A stretch of 64,000 nt of DNA from Natronocalculus amylovorans. Its GTDB lineage: Archaea; Halobacteriota; Halobacteria; Halobacteriales; Haloferacaceae. Numbering within the stretch: position 1 is the first letter of the stretch; every line of letters begins with the position of its first letter. Made by a program: the position numbers and the translations under genes. The notes beneath the pieces were generated by a model. The model saw nothing but the letters and a program-made list of their open reading frames with translations. It did not search any database and was not told the origin of the DNA. The stretch covers positions 1-64,000 of the forward strand of contig NZ_JAKRVX010000001.1 in NCBI RefSeq assembly GCF_023638035.1, in the 5' to 3' direction. Shown one piece after another: positions 35,098 to 43,638 of the stretch.

Positions 35098-36138
35098 ATG
35101 GAAGCAGCAAGATTACACGAATATACACACGATATGAGCGAAGCACTGCAGATTGACGAGGTTGACCAACCAACTGCCGATCGCGGCGACCATGTTGTCG
35201 TTGAGGTTGAAGGTGCTGGTTGGTGTCAAACTGATAACCACATTGTTGAAGGAATGTGGACAGATTATGTTGAGCAACAGCTCCCGATGACACTTGGGCA
35301 TGAGAATGCTGGCGAGGTCGTCGAAGTTGGTGACGATGTTGAGACGGTCTCGGTCGGCGATAAAGTGATTTGTCACCCAGTGATGACCTGTGGGGTGTGT
35401 CGATCGTGCCGACTCGGAAATGACATGCACTGTGAGAATCTCGCATTCCCTGGGTTAACTACTGATGGCGGTTTCGCGGAGTATCTACTAACTTCCGAGC
35501 GAGCAGTCATTCCGCTCCCGAGCAGTGTTGACCCAACGGACATCGCGCCACATGCAGATGCAGGGATTACAGCCTACCACGCAACAAAAAAAGCCGTACA
35601 AAAACTCAATCCGGGTGACTTTGCGGTGGTTATCGGTGTAGGTGGATTAGGCCATATAGGTTTACAATGTTTAGATTCGATGAGTGCAGCTAACATCATT
35701 GCACTCGACATCAAAGAAGAAGCACGCAACCTTGCTGATTCGCTCGGTGCACAGTACACACTCGATCCATCGGATGAGTCGATCGTCGATCAACTCATGG
35801 ACATTACTGATGACGGGGGCGTCCACCAGATCATCGACTTTGTGGGTCGAGATGAGACGACATCACTTGGACCACAGATTGGCGCAGGTGGTGCCGATCA
35901 TCATATTGTTGGATACGGTGGACACATCCACGAACCATCACAAACGCTTGTTAACGGAGAGTTCGGCTTCCGCGGCACACTCGTCGGTAAATACACTGAA
36001 CTGCAAGAACTGATGGCACTTGTCGATCGTGGCGACGTCGATCTCCACACGACCCGCTTCTCATTAGGAGAAATAAACGCCGTAGCCGAAAAGTTAGAGC
36101 ATGGAGAGATCGAAGGGCGAGCGGTGATCACTCCCTGA
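35098..36138 (+). CDS. adh: zinc-dependent NAD(P) alcohol dehydrogenase
   Basis: A 346-residue medium-chain dehydrogenase. Catalytic zinc ligands sit in GWCQTDNH and LGHENAGE; structural zinc is held by CGVCRSCRLGNDMHC; the cofactor motif is GVGGLGHIGLQ, with D-I-K after the second strand favouring NAD. Substrates are probably secondary or short-chain alcohols. It is divergent from the amidohydrolase/DUF59 pair, a combination known from alkane and ketone oxidation clusters. The E1-alpha gene follows 71 bases later. Confidence 0.92.
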   Translation: MEAARLHEYTHDMSEALQIDEVDQPTADRGDHVVVEVEGAGWCQTDNHIVEGMWTDYVEQQLPMTLGHENAGEVVEVGDDVETVSVGDKVICHPVMTCGVCRSCRLGNDMHCENLAFPGLTTDGGFAEYLLTSERAVIPLPSSVDPTDIAPHADAGITAYHATKKAVQKLNPGDFAVVIGVGGLGHIGLQCLDSMSAANIIALDIKEEARNLADSLGAQYTLDPSDESIVDQLMDITDDGGVHQIIDFVGRDETTSLGPQIGAGGADHHIVGYGGHIHEPSQTLVNGEFGFRGTLVGKYTELQELMALVDRGDVDLHTTRFSLGEINAVAEKLEHGEIEGRAVITP

Positions 36139-36209
36139 CCCGAACTGAGGAAGCGGCTGCATCGATCGGTGACCATTCATTTGCGCGTGGTGACGATGGA
36201 CTGGTCCGC

Positions 36210-37277
36210 GTGTTGGATTTTGACGGCGTTCCACTAGCGGATGCAACGGTTCCCGATATTGACGACGAGACGTTTGTCGGCCTGTACGCGGACATGCGCG
36301 CTGCACGCCGGTTCGACGAGCGTGCGATCAGTCTGCAACGACAGGGCCGAATGGGGACATATGCCTCATTAGCTGGACAAGAGGGGAGTCAAGTTGGCTC
36401 GACGTACGCGCTGTCAGATGATGATTGGCTATTCTACCAGTACCGAGAACACGGAACGTTGTTTGCACGCGAGTTCCCACCGGAGCATCTTGCATACTGG
36501 ATGGGACACGAGGCCGGAAACGGCGCAGTTGCGGATGCAAACGTGTTTCCATTAAATATCGGAATCGCCTCGCATCTCCCACATGCAGTCGGGTGGGGGA
36601 TGGCAGCCCAGTACAAAGGCGACGAATCGCTGTCAGTGGCACACTTTGGTGAGGGCTCGACGAGCGAGGGTGACTTCCACGAAGCGCTCAACTTTGCCGG
36701 CGTGTTCGACACTGCAACGCTCTTTATTTGTCATAACAATGGCTGGGCGATTTCGATACCTGCTGAAGACCAAACCGCATCCGAATCGTTTGCTATGAAA
36801 GCGGAGGCATATGGCTTCCCAGGCATTCGTGTCGATGGGATGGACCCACTCGCGGCATACCAGGTGACGAAGGCTGCCGCAGATGTTGCGCATAGTCCAC
36901 CGGAAGGGCGGCTTCGATCGACACTCATTGAGATGGTCGAATATCGATACGGTGCACATACGACTGCAGACGATCCAACAGTCTACAGGGACAATGCCAC
37001 CGTGGAACAGTGGAAACAACGCGATCCGATCGAGAGGCTGGAGGCATTCCTTCGTGAGACCGGTCGTCTCGATGATGAAATGATCGCGTCGATCGAAAAC
37101 GAGATTGATGACGAAATTGCAGACCTCATTTCGGTCGCCGAGTCATTCGAGGCCGACCCTGCTGATCTCTTTGCGGATATGTACGCAACGCAGCCAGCAG
37201 AAATTCAATCCCAAGAGGCGGCGTTTCTCGATTCGATCGAGCGTCACGGCAAAAGTGCGTTCCTTCGAGAAGAGTAA
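36210..37277 (+). CDS. 2-oxoacid dehydrogenase E1 alpha subunit, stand-alone
   Basis: A 355-residue thiamine-diphosphate subunit. Phosphoserine-loop RYGAHTTADDPT, FDERAISLQRQGRMG and the TPP motif GEGSTSEGDFHEALNFAG...NNGWAIS are present; the usual GDG is GEG, as in many haloarchaeal paralogues. E1 works as an alpha2beta2 tetramer, yet no E1 beta, E2 or E3 gene is visible nearby. A GTG start is used; the in-frame codons upstream (DGLVRVL) look family-like, so the true start may be earlier. It faces the flavin oxidoreductase gene. Confidence 0.88.
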   Translation: MLDFDGVPLADATVPDIDDETFVGLYADMRAARRFDERAISLQRQGRMGTYASLAGQEGSQVGSTYALSDDDWLFYQYREHGTLFAREFPPEHLAYWMGHEAGNGAVADANVFPLNIGIASHLPHAVGWGMAAQYKGDESLSVAHFGEGSTSEGDFHEALNFAGVFDTATLFICHNNGWAISIPAEDQTASESFAMKAEAYGFPGIRVDGMDPLAAYQVTKAAADVAHSPPEGRLRSTLIEMVEYRYGAHTTADDPTVYRDNATVEQWKQRDPIERLEAFLRETGRLDDEMIASIENEIDDEIADLISVAESFEADPADLFADMYATQPAEIQSQEAAFLDSIERHGKSAFLREE

Positions 37278-37286
37278 CCGAAGCCG

Positions 37287-38561
37287 TCAGATATCTTCGA
37301 GAACCGCGTTTGCAGCGACCTGACCGCTTTTCATTGCGCCCTGTATCGAAGACCACTGCGTGAGATCACCGGCTAAGTAACAGCGTTTGCCGGGCGATCG
37401 AACATCAGGGAGTGTTTCGTACACGCCTGGTGGTTGTGTGAACTGTGAGAACGGGATGCGGTCGGTTGCGATCGTCTCCACGTTGTTGAAGTTCCGTTCC
37501 GGATACCACGACTCAAGCGCCCGGCGCGTTTTGGTTGCAAGTTCGCTGTCAGACAGCGACTGTGCATTCGGCCCAAGGAATGTTGCACAGAGCAATTCAG
37601 CCTCTTCGGTCCCGTACTCAGGGGCGACTTCTGAGAGCGGCACAACCGTATTTGGTGACCCATTCTCGGCATTCAAGAGCAGCCGTTTTCCGGTTCCAAG
37701 CGGTGTGTCTGATTCGAACCGATAGTACTGCGTCACACACCCACGTGCCTCTGTCGGTATGGCGTCAACACCAGTGAGACGGAAGGCGGCTTTCGGTGTC
37801 GTTGCAACAACAACCCGATCGGCTTTGCGCCGATCGTCTTCAGTTTCGACAACAACATGCCGTCGTTTTTGCTCAAGACCAGTCACCGAATTTTCGGTCT
37901 TGATTTTGACGCCTGCATCCGCCGCCGCTGTTTTGAGCTGTGTTGCAATTTCTCCCATACCGTTCTTTGGAATCGCCGTTTGGCCCATACTCAGCGCGTG
38001 GAAGGTATACTCGAACACGTGTTTTGAGGTCGAAAGCGATCGATCAAGCGTAATTCCACCATAGAACGGTGCAACAAAGTTCTCAATATACTTTTCGGAG
38101 AAGCCCCACTCACGCAGATAGTCTCGAATCGATTGATCAGGCCCAGTGAAAAACTCCGCCTCCGATCGGTCTCGAAGGTCTTGCCGAAGTGCAAGCGTCC
38201 GAAGTTTATCCGACATCGTCACCTCACGATTCAGTGCTGATTCAAGCAGTGCTTTCGGGTCCCGAAGTGGATCGGATAGAATCGACCGCTCACCCGATCG
38301 CGCAATCACTGCACCCGGCTTAAACGGCCGGAGGTCTAATGCGTCAAGATCAAGCTCCTGCTGAACTGCCGGATATGATGTAAAAAGCACCTGAAAGCCA
38401 CGATCGAGCGTGAATCCATCTTGCTCTCTGCTCCGAACGCGACCACCAACCGTCTCTCGACGCTCATACAGCGTTACATCCAGACCCTCCTCGGCAAGGT
38501 GTCGAGCAGCGACCAACCCTGCTAGCCCACCACCAGCGACAACAACGGATGTTCCTCTCAT
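37287..38561 (-). CDS. flavin-dependent amine-oxidase/protoporphyrinogen-oxidase-like oxidoreductase
   Basis: A protein of 424 residues from MRGTSVVV. GGGLAGLVAARHLAEEG binds FAD, YERRETVGGRVRS is the second dinucleotide motif, and the C-terminus CYLAGDLTQWSSIQGAMKSG closes the FAD site. PFYGGITLDRSL marks the carotenoid/porphyrin-oxidase-like family. Substrate unknown; haloarchaeal homologues often lie near carotenoid or haem functions, but nothing of that kind is adjacent. An in-frame ATG eight codons upstream is possible. Confidence 0.88.
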   Translation of the reverse strand: MRGTSVVVAGGGLAGLVAARHLAEEGLDVTLYERRETVGGRVRSREQDGFTLDRGFQVLFTSYPAVQQELDLDALDLRPFKPGAVIARSGERSILSDPLRDPKALLESALNREVTMSDKLRTLALRQDLRDRSEAEFFTGPDQSIRDYLREWGFSEKYIENFVAPFYGGITLDRSLSTSKHVFEYTFHALSMGQTAIPKNGMGEIATQLKTAAADAGVKIKTENSVTGLEQKRRHVVVETEDDRRKADRVVVATTPKAAFRLTGVDAIPTEARGCVTQYYRFESDTPLGTGKRLLLNAENGSPNTVVPLSEVAPEYGTEEAELLCATFLGPNAQSLSDSELATKTRRALESWYPERNFNNVETIATDRIPFSQFTQPPGVYETLPDVRSPGKRCYLAGDLTQWSSIQGAMKSGQVAANAVLEDI

Positions 38562-38632
38562 GAGTGACATATTTGATCGGTTCATACAAAGAGCCTGCTA
38601 CACCGATCGTGTTGGATCGCTCAGGTAAACGA

Positions 38633-38654
38633 CTACGGGCACGGTGGCCCGTGG
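38633..38654. repeat. IS right-end hairpin / likely 3' part of the TnpB guide RNA
   Basis: CTACGGGC (38633-38640) pairs with GCCCGTGG (38647-38654) around ACGGTG, with one wobble pair. It lies about 20 bases beyond the tnpB stop. In characterised IS605-type systems the guide RNA ends at this hairpin region, with the guide read from the adjacent flanking DNA. Confidence 0.65.
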
Positions 38655-38673
38655 CTTTTGTTGTTCCCTCAGC

Positions 38674-40044
38674 CTACGTCGTAAGCACTCCACGCAAAGC
38701 GATCTCGCGGGAAGAGGATGGGCGGTTTACAGAACGCCCCGACCCAGACAGGCTCACCTTCCGAACAAACGGTTGGGTTTTGCGAGTCCGGTAATTAACC
38801 GATTCAACATCGACACCAGCGTGTTTTGCCCACGCTCGCCACGCCACGTTCACGCTCGCGTTCCGGTCAGCATGGTCTTGCTGAACCGCACACGAATCAT
38901 TCGTACACCGGAACCGTCGCCCCTGACGGTATCCACGGTGCCCACAACACGAACATGACTTCGAGTTGTACGGCGAACCGACAGTCTCACACGGAATCTG
39001 ATTCCACGTCGCCTTGTATCGAACCTGCTTCTCGAACTTATGGAACGGGAGTTTGTGCAGACGCCGATTCATGTACGTGCCGTACTTGATGGCGTCTCGA
39101 ATCCCGGTCAAGTCCTCGAAGACGATAACAGGGTTCGAGAACTGTTGGGCGAACTCGACCACAACGCGGGACAGTCGGTGAAGAATCCACTCTGTGTAGC
39201 GTTCTTCTTTCTCCCCGAGTTGATGGTGGATGGAGTGTTGGCCGTGTTCTTGACAGCGTTTGGTGATGGTGTGGTAGCGTTGGCGTTCGGCTTTCACAGA
39301 GCCGTAGTCAAGCACGAGTGTTCCGAGTGTGTCCATCGTCTCACGGTTAAGAGCGGTGAGAGTGATGTTGCGCTCGTTAATATCGACGCCGACAAGAGTA
39401 TCAGCGTCTTCGGGTTCAGACACTTCAACCTCTGTTTTAACCGTGACGTGTAGGTAGTACACGCCATCTCGGTATCTCGAAGTGCCGTGGCACTTCGATG
39501 ACTCGTCGAAAATCTTCGATTTTCGAGACAGAAGTTCGGCCTGTCCCAACGACCACTCATCATCCGCTAAGGCTGACTCGATGAGGTTGAGGTCTTCCGG
39601 TCGCCCTCGAAGGTGTCCTTTCACTTTCTTGTACGGCTTCGGACTCACACGGAACCGAATGCGGTCAGTCTCGTCGTTGTAGGTGAGTCGGTAGCCTTCG
39701 GTGTGCGCCATGACGAGCGGGTAGGCTCCTTTCTTGTCCGTGGCTGGTGGAGATGGTTTTCCGACGTTGGTGTCGTCTTGGTCGTGCCACCAATTGAGAA
39801 GTTCTTTGTAGGAACCCCACGCTTGTAGGGCTTTTCCGACGACCGCGCACTTGTTGTTCCGCAGGAAGTCGTTGCGGTCAACCTCGCGTTGAATATCGGT
39901 CTTGTTGTAGCCGTCTTGTTTGAGTCGGAGTGTGTCGTTGGCGATATCTCGTGCGGTGAAGCGGGCATCTTTGAGCCACGACCGCTCACCAGACTCTATG
40001 CAAAGCCGGGTGCGTGTGGTCTTCGTGACTTCTTCGATACCCAT
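38674..40044 (-). CDS. tnpB: TnpB RNA-guided nuclease, apparently intact
   Basis: A 456-residue TnpB of the haloarchaeal type. The RuvC triad is complete: D221 in GVDINERN, E310 in VIVFEDLTG and D393 in DRNASVNV. The zinc ribbon has C364/C367 and C380/C385. Characterised TnpBs cut DNA beside the element's target motif with an RNA made from the right end and help retain the IS. The gene has no internal stop, in contrast to its tnpA partner, suggesting selection for TnpB or very recent decay of tnpA. Confidence 0.93.
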   Translation of the reverse strand: MGIEEVTKTTRTRLCIESGERSWLKDARFTARDIANDTLRLKQDGYNKTDIQREVDRNDFLRNNKCAVVGKALQAWGSYKELLNWWHDQDDTNVGKPSPPATDKKGAYPLVMAHTEGYRLTYNDETDRIRFRVSPKPYKKVKGHLRGRPEDLNLIESALADDEWSLGQAELLSRKSKIFDESSKCHGTSRYRDGVYYLHVTVKTEVEVSEPEDADTLVGVDINERNITLTALNRETMDTLGTLVLDYGSVKAERQRYHTITKRCQEHGQHSIHHQLGEKEERYTEWILHRLSRVVVEFAQQFSNPVIVFEDLTGIRDAIKYGTYMNRRLHKLPFHKFEKQVRYKATWNQIPCETVGSPYNSKSCSCCGHRGYRQGRRFRCTNDSCAVQQDHADRNASVNVAWRAWAKHAGVDVESVNYRTRKTQPFVRKVSLSGSGRSVNRPSSSREIALRGVLTT

Positions 40045-40087
40045 ACCTTGACCATCGAACCAAATGATAATAAAAGTAGAGATTAGG

Positions 40088-40486
40088 ATGAAGGAGTACA
40101 GAAGTCATGCACATTCGATTAGTTCGTGCAAGTATCATTTCGTGTGGTGTCCGAAGTGCCGACACCCCGTACTGTGACTTGTCCAAGACGAAGTGACAGA
40201 GTTGTTCACGGAGACAGCCAATCACTTCGGACACGAGATACTTGCGGTGGAGATTGCAGATGACCACGTACACTTGTTTGTCCAGACGGACCCAAAACAC
40301 AGCCCGGCTGATGTCGCTCGTCAGTTCAAGTCGTACTCTGGAAAGCACATCCTCGAACGGCGTCCTGAAATACGCGAGTCGTATTTCTGGGCTGGTGGAT
40401 TCTGGAAAGTCGGCTACTATATTGGGACAACTGGTGCCGTATCGGAAGAGGTGGTTCAGCGGTACATCGAACAGAGTAAACATTAA
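40088..40486 (+). pseudogene. tnpA: tnpA (IS200 Y1 HUH transposase) interrupted by one in-frame TGA
   Basis: Reading from the ATG at 40088 gives MKEYRSHAHSISSCKYHFVW and CPKCRHPVL, then TGA at 40175-40177, after which the same frame continues LVQDEVTELFTETANHFGHE. The rest holds the HUH histidines (DDHVHLFVQ) and the catalytic tyrosine region (WKVGYYIGTTG). The frame is otherwise intact to the stop. A GTG at 40193 could start a 97-residue piece lacking the first strands of the fold. A single substitution explains the break. Confidence 0.88.
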
Positions 40487-40491
40487 GCGGT

Positions 40492-40527
<36 letters not shown>

Positions 40528-40547
40528 AACTCGCCCTTGAAACCAGT

Positions 40548-41537
40548 TTAGAACGATTCAACCCATTCAGCAATTGGCTCAAAACACCGATCATCGAGGA
40601 TCGTTCCAAGATGCGGTACGTCGTCCATCACCGTTACCTCCGCACCGGAAACGGCGTCAAATGTGTCTGGATACAGATCCGCATAGAACGCTTCATCTTC
40701 GGCACCAATGATCACCATCGTGTCTTCTTCGACACCAAGTAGCTCATCATCGTTCCAATCCGGCTGGAATGAAGCTGCGAGCCGATAGCTGTATTCTGCT
40801 GCGGCACCATCCATCATAGCGTCATCAGGGAGTTCAAATCTGATAAATGTACGATCGTTCAAATTGGTGATTCCAAACCCATTAGCGAGTGTAAGCGGGA
40901 TGATGAGGTCTTGATCAAATCGCGCCCACCCACCGCAGTGAGGTCGAGTTGTTGGGGCGTTCCGACCAAGATACGGTGACAAGAGCAGGTATCCATCGGG
41001 GAACATAATCGAGTCCTCTCTTGCCATTCGAATGGCTAGCCCGCCACCAAACGAATGCCCTGCAACAAGCAGTGGTGAATCGGAATCATAGATGTTGAGT
41101 AGGTGGTCGTGTAGATCGTCGATGTCCTGCCGGAGATGATCAATGTGATCAACGTCGCCACGACGTTCCGGTGTTTCACCGTGGCCTCGAAGATCCGGTG
41201 TGACCACATTCGCAATATTGTTTTCGCTGAGATAGCTGGCAAGTGGCTGCAGACACCGACTATCAAATGCACCACCATGGAGTAAAATGAGGACGCGATC
41301 GGCGCCGGAAGCAGCATCATACCGGCGGTACGATTGGAGCGTTCGATCCCGAGTTCGATACTGAGTGAGCCGTGGAAGTGCACGTTCGTCGATCGTCTCT
41401 AAGAGCTCAAATGAGAGGGTCGCATCTGGTGGATCCTCAGTCAAACACCCGGAGAGAGAAGCAGTCCCTGCAGCTGTTGCTCCAAGGAGCAGCTGACGTC
41501 TCGAGAGGGAGGGCTGATGCGCAGAGCCCGAATTCAT
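40548..41537 (-). CDS. Tat-exported lipoprotein with alpha/beta hydrolase domain
   Basis: A 329-residue protein. SRRQLLLGATAAG and the lipobox SLSGC give a Tat lipoprotein signal, so the mature enzyme is tethered outside the membrane. The hydrolase domain has HGGAFDSRC, PDLRGHGETPERR, the nucleophile GHSFGGG and a late acid/His (GAEDEAFY, PHLGT). Monoglyceride-lipase- or lysophospholipase-like activity is plausible. The ATG at 41537 lies 28 bases from a TATTTTATAT box A, supporting this start over one 15 codons upstream. Confidence 0.9.
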   Translation of the reverse strand: MNSGSAHQPSLSRRQLLLGATAAGTASLSGCLTEDPPDATLSFELLETIDERALPRLTQYRTRDRTLQSYRRYDAASGADRVLILLHGGAFDSRCLQPLASYLSENNIANVVTPDLRGHGETPERRGDVDHIDHLRQDIDDLHDHLLNIYDSDSPLLVAGHSFGGGLAIRMAREDSIMFPDGYLLLSPYLGRNAPTTRPHCGGWARFDQDLIIPLTLANGFGITNLNDRTFIRFELPDDAMMDGAAAEYSYRLAASFQPDWNDDELLGVEEDTMVIIGAEDEAFYADLYPDTFDAVSGAEVTVMDDVPHLGTILDDRCFEPIAEWVESF

Positions 41538-41560
41538 ACTACAGAGAGTGTACCGAATAG

Positions 41561-41570
41561 ATATAAAATA
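41561..41570 (-). promoter_or_regulatory. box A of the lipoprotein hydrolase gene
   Basis: TATTTTATAT on the minus strand is centred 28 bases before the ATG at 41537, giving a leaderless transcript. Confidence 0.55.
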
Positions 41571-41643
41571 CATACTTGTCACAGCGTATCGACGGCCGGT
41601 GTCGACGGGAAGCGATTAGTTACAGCCACCACTACGAGTATGC

Positions 41644-42837
41644 ATGGAGACGACACCAGCGTTTACTGGGTTGCAGTGTACCGGGTGTACGGAAACATAC
41701 GGGGTTGAGACGTACGATCGCTGTCCGTCGTGTGGGGCGCCGCTCGATCCAACCTACGACTATGACGCTGTTGACACAGCTGCGATTTCCGAGGCAGATC
41801 CTCGAAACGGGGTCTGGGCATTTGATGCGGTGTTGCCGTTCACTGCGGCGGCTGCAATCTCTGGGGCGGAGGGCGCAACACCAGTGGTCGAAACGACACG
41901 GCTCGCCAACGAACTCACAGTTGATTCCGTTTATATCAAAGATGAGGGGCGAAACCCAACTGGAAGCGCTACCGATCGAGGAATGAGTGTTGCGGCCACA
42001 GCGGTGAAAAGACATGCATCAGATGCAGATATTGAACCAATCGCACTTCCATCAACAGGGAACAGCGGGCAATCAGCCGCAGCGTACCTCGGCGGTCTCG
42101 ACCTTCGATCGTATGCGTTTGTTCCCTCTCGATCTGCATTCTCGAACAAAGCGATGATCAACGTTCACGGCGGTGAAATGCGCGTTGTCGGTGGTCGATA
42201 TGCCGATGCAGAAGACGCAGTCGATCAACAGCTAAAAACGGAGTACTATCCGCTTCAAGAGTTCCGAACACCGTATCGACATGAAGGAGCAAAGACAATT
42301 GCGTACGAGCTGTTTGCCGATTTTGCTGGTGAACTTCCATCTCACGTTTTCATTCCAGCAAGCACAGGCGAGTTCGTTGTTGGTATTCAAAAAGGATTCA
42401 GCGAGCTACAGACGCTTGGGCTCATCACGGAAACGCCGAAGCTCATCGCCGTGCAGCCAACTGGTTGCTCACCACTGGTTGCGGCGGTCGAGCGTGGATT
42501 AGAGACGCCTGAACCGTGGGCGGTCCCAGACACCATCTGTGGAGAGCTAGAGGTCCCCAAGCCCGCAGGCGGTGCGCTTGCGCTGGAAGCGCTTGCAGCG
42601 TCGGGTGGGACTGCACTTCATGTAGATGATTCGGATATTCTCTCATCTGCGGTGACGATCGCAAAACACGAAGTGATCGAAGCCGGTGCAGGTGGTGGCG
42701 CTGCCGCTGCTGGGGCGTGGACGTATGCTGAAGAACACGGTTTTGATGGTGGTGAGACGATTCTCCTACTGAACACCGAAAGTGGTCTCAAGACACCCGA
42801 TATCCTCCGAAGCCATCTGATGGGGCAAGGTATCTAA
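41644..42837 (+). CDS. thrC: threonine synthase
   Basis: This 397-residue fold-type II PLP enzyme makes threonine from O-phosphohomoserine. An N-terminal zinc ribbon (CTGCTETYG, CPSCGAPL) is followed by the PLP lysine in IKDEGRNPTGSATDRG, LPSTGNSGQSAAAYLGG for phosphate binding, and a C-terminal GAGGGAAAAGAW. Archaeal cysteate synthases look similar, but length and motifs favour threonine synthase. A GC-rich hairpin follows the stop. Confidence 0.92.
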   Translation: METTPAFTGLQCTGCTETYGVETYDRCPSCGAPLDPTYDYDAVDTAAISEADPRNGVWAFDAVLPFTAAAAISGAEGATPVVETTRLANELTVDSVYIKDEGRNPTGSATDRGMSVAATAVKRHASDADIEPIALPSTGNSGQSAAAYLGGLDLRSYAFVPSRSAFSNKAMINVHGGEMRVVGGRYADAEDAVDQQLKTEYYPLQEFRTPYRHEGAKTIAYELFADFAGELPSHVFIPASTGEFVVGIQKGFSELQTLGLITETPKLIAVQPTGCSPLVAAVERGLETPEPWAVPDTICGELEVPKPAGGALALEALAASGGTALHVDDSDILSSAVTIAKHEVIEAGAGGGAAAAGAWTYAEEHGFDGGETILLLNTESGLKTPDILRSHLMGQGI

Positions 42838-42874
42838 CGACTCGCGTTCGCTGTTCCCTGCGGGCGAAACCCAC

Positions 42875-42892
42875 ACCGGGTGGTGACCCGGT
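42875..42892. terminator. perfect hairpin after thrC
   Basis: ACCGGGT and ACCCGGT pair around GGTG, 38 bases past the thrC stop and 33 before the DtxR-type gene. No T-run follows, so this may be an attenuating or processing element, or an operator of the regulator gene. Confidence 0.4.
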
Positions 42893-42924
42893 AGCTATTT
42901 GCCGCCAACACGATTAGCGTAGGT

Positions 42925-43599
42925 ATGTTCAGTGACGTGATGGAGGACTACCTCAAAGCCATCTACGTCTTGCAAGCCGAAACAGGCCCACCAGTGTCTA
43001 CGTCCGCAATTGCGGAGTATCTCGACAAGACACCTCCGACAGTGACAAGCATGATTGGAAAACTCGAAGATCATAGCCTTGTTGATCGGGAAAAGTACAA
43101 AGGTGTCGAGCTTACAACCGAGGGCGAAACCGTCGCGCTCGAAGTGATTCGACACCACAGATTGCTTGAAACGTACCTAACCGAGCATCTTGACTACTCG
43201 TGGAGCGAAGTTCACGAGGAAGCCGATCGGCTTGAACACCACATCTCCGAAGAGTTTGAAAAACGGGTGGCGGCAGCGCTTGATTACCCTGAAGTAGACC
43301 CACATGGAGACCCAATCCCAGGTGCGGACCTTGCGCCGCTAGAAGATGACGACTCCGCTCGATTGACTGAATTCGAACCATCCGACCACGTTGTCGTCTC
43401 GCGGGTGAGCGATCGGGATGATGAAGAGCTTGCATATCTTGAGGATGCAGGAATCGTTCCGGGAACCGAGCTAGAGATAACAGCCGTCGCACCGTTTGGC
43501 ATGATAACAATTAAAACACCATCGGGAACCGAACAGAGCCTCCCAGAAAGCGTTGCTCGATCGGTTCGTGTTACGCCAGTGGTAGACGCCGAGCAGTAG
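42925..43599 (+). CDS. DtxR-family metal-dependent transcription regulator
   Basis: A 224-residue regulator. Winged helix at about 5-65 (VSTSAIAEYLDKTPPTVTSM), dimerisation and metal domain at 65-145 with HHRLLETYL, EVHEEADRLEHHIS and DPHGDPIP, then a C-terminal SH3-like FeoA-type domain (LEDAGIVPGTELEITAV). It senses Fe(II) or Mn(II) and controls metal uptake. A LysE-type exporter gene follows 39 bases later, which could be a target or simply a neighbour. Confidence 0.93.
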   Translation: MFSDVMEDYLKAIYVLQAETGPPVSTSAIAEYLDKTPPTVTSMIGKLEDHSLVDREKYKGVELTTEGETVALEVIRHHRLLETYLTEHLDYSWSEVHEEADRLEHHISEEFEKRVAAALDYPEVDPHGDPIPGADLAPLEDDDSARLTEFEPSDHVVVSRVSDRDDEELAYLEDAGIVPGTELEITAVAPFGMITIKTPSGTEQSLPESVARSVRVTPVVDAEQ

Positions 43600-43638
43600 C
43601 CGCTCGATCGCGCGCTTTTTACACCCCTGCGATAACAT

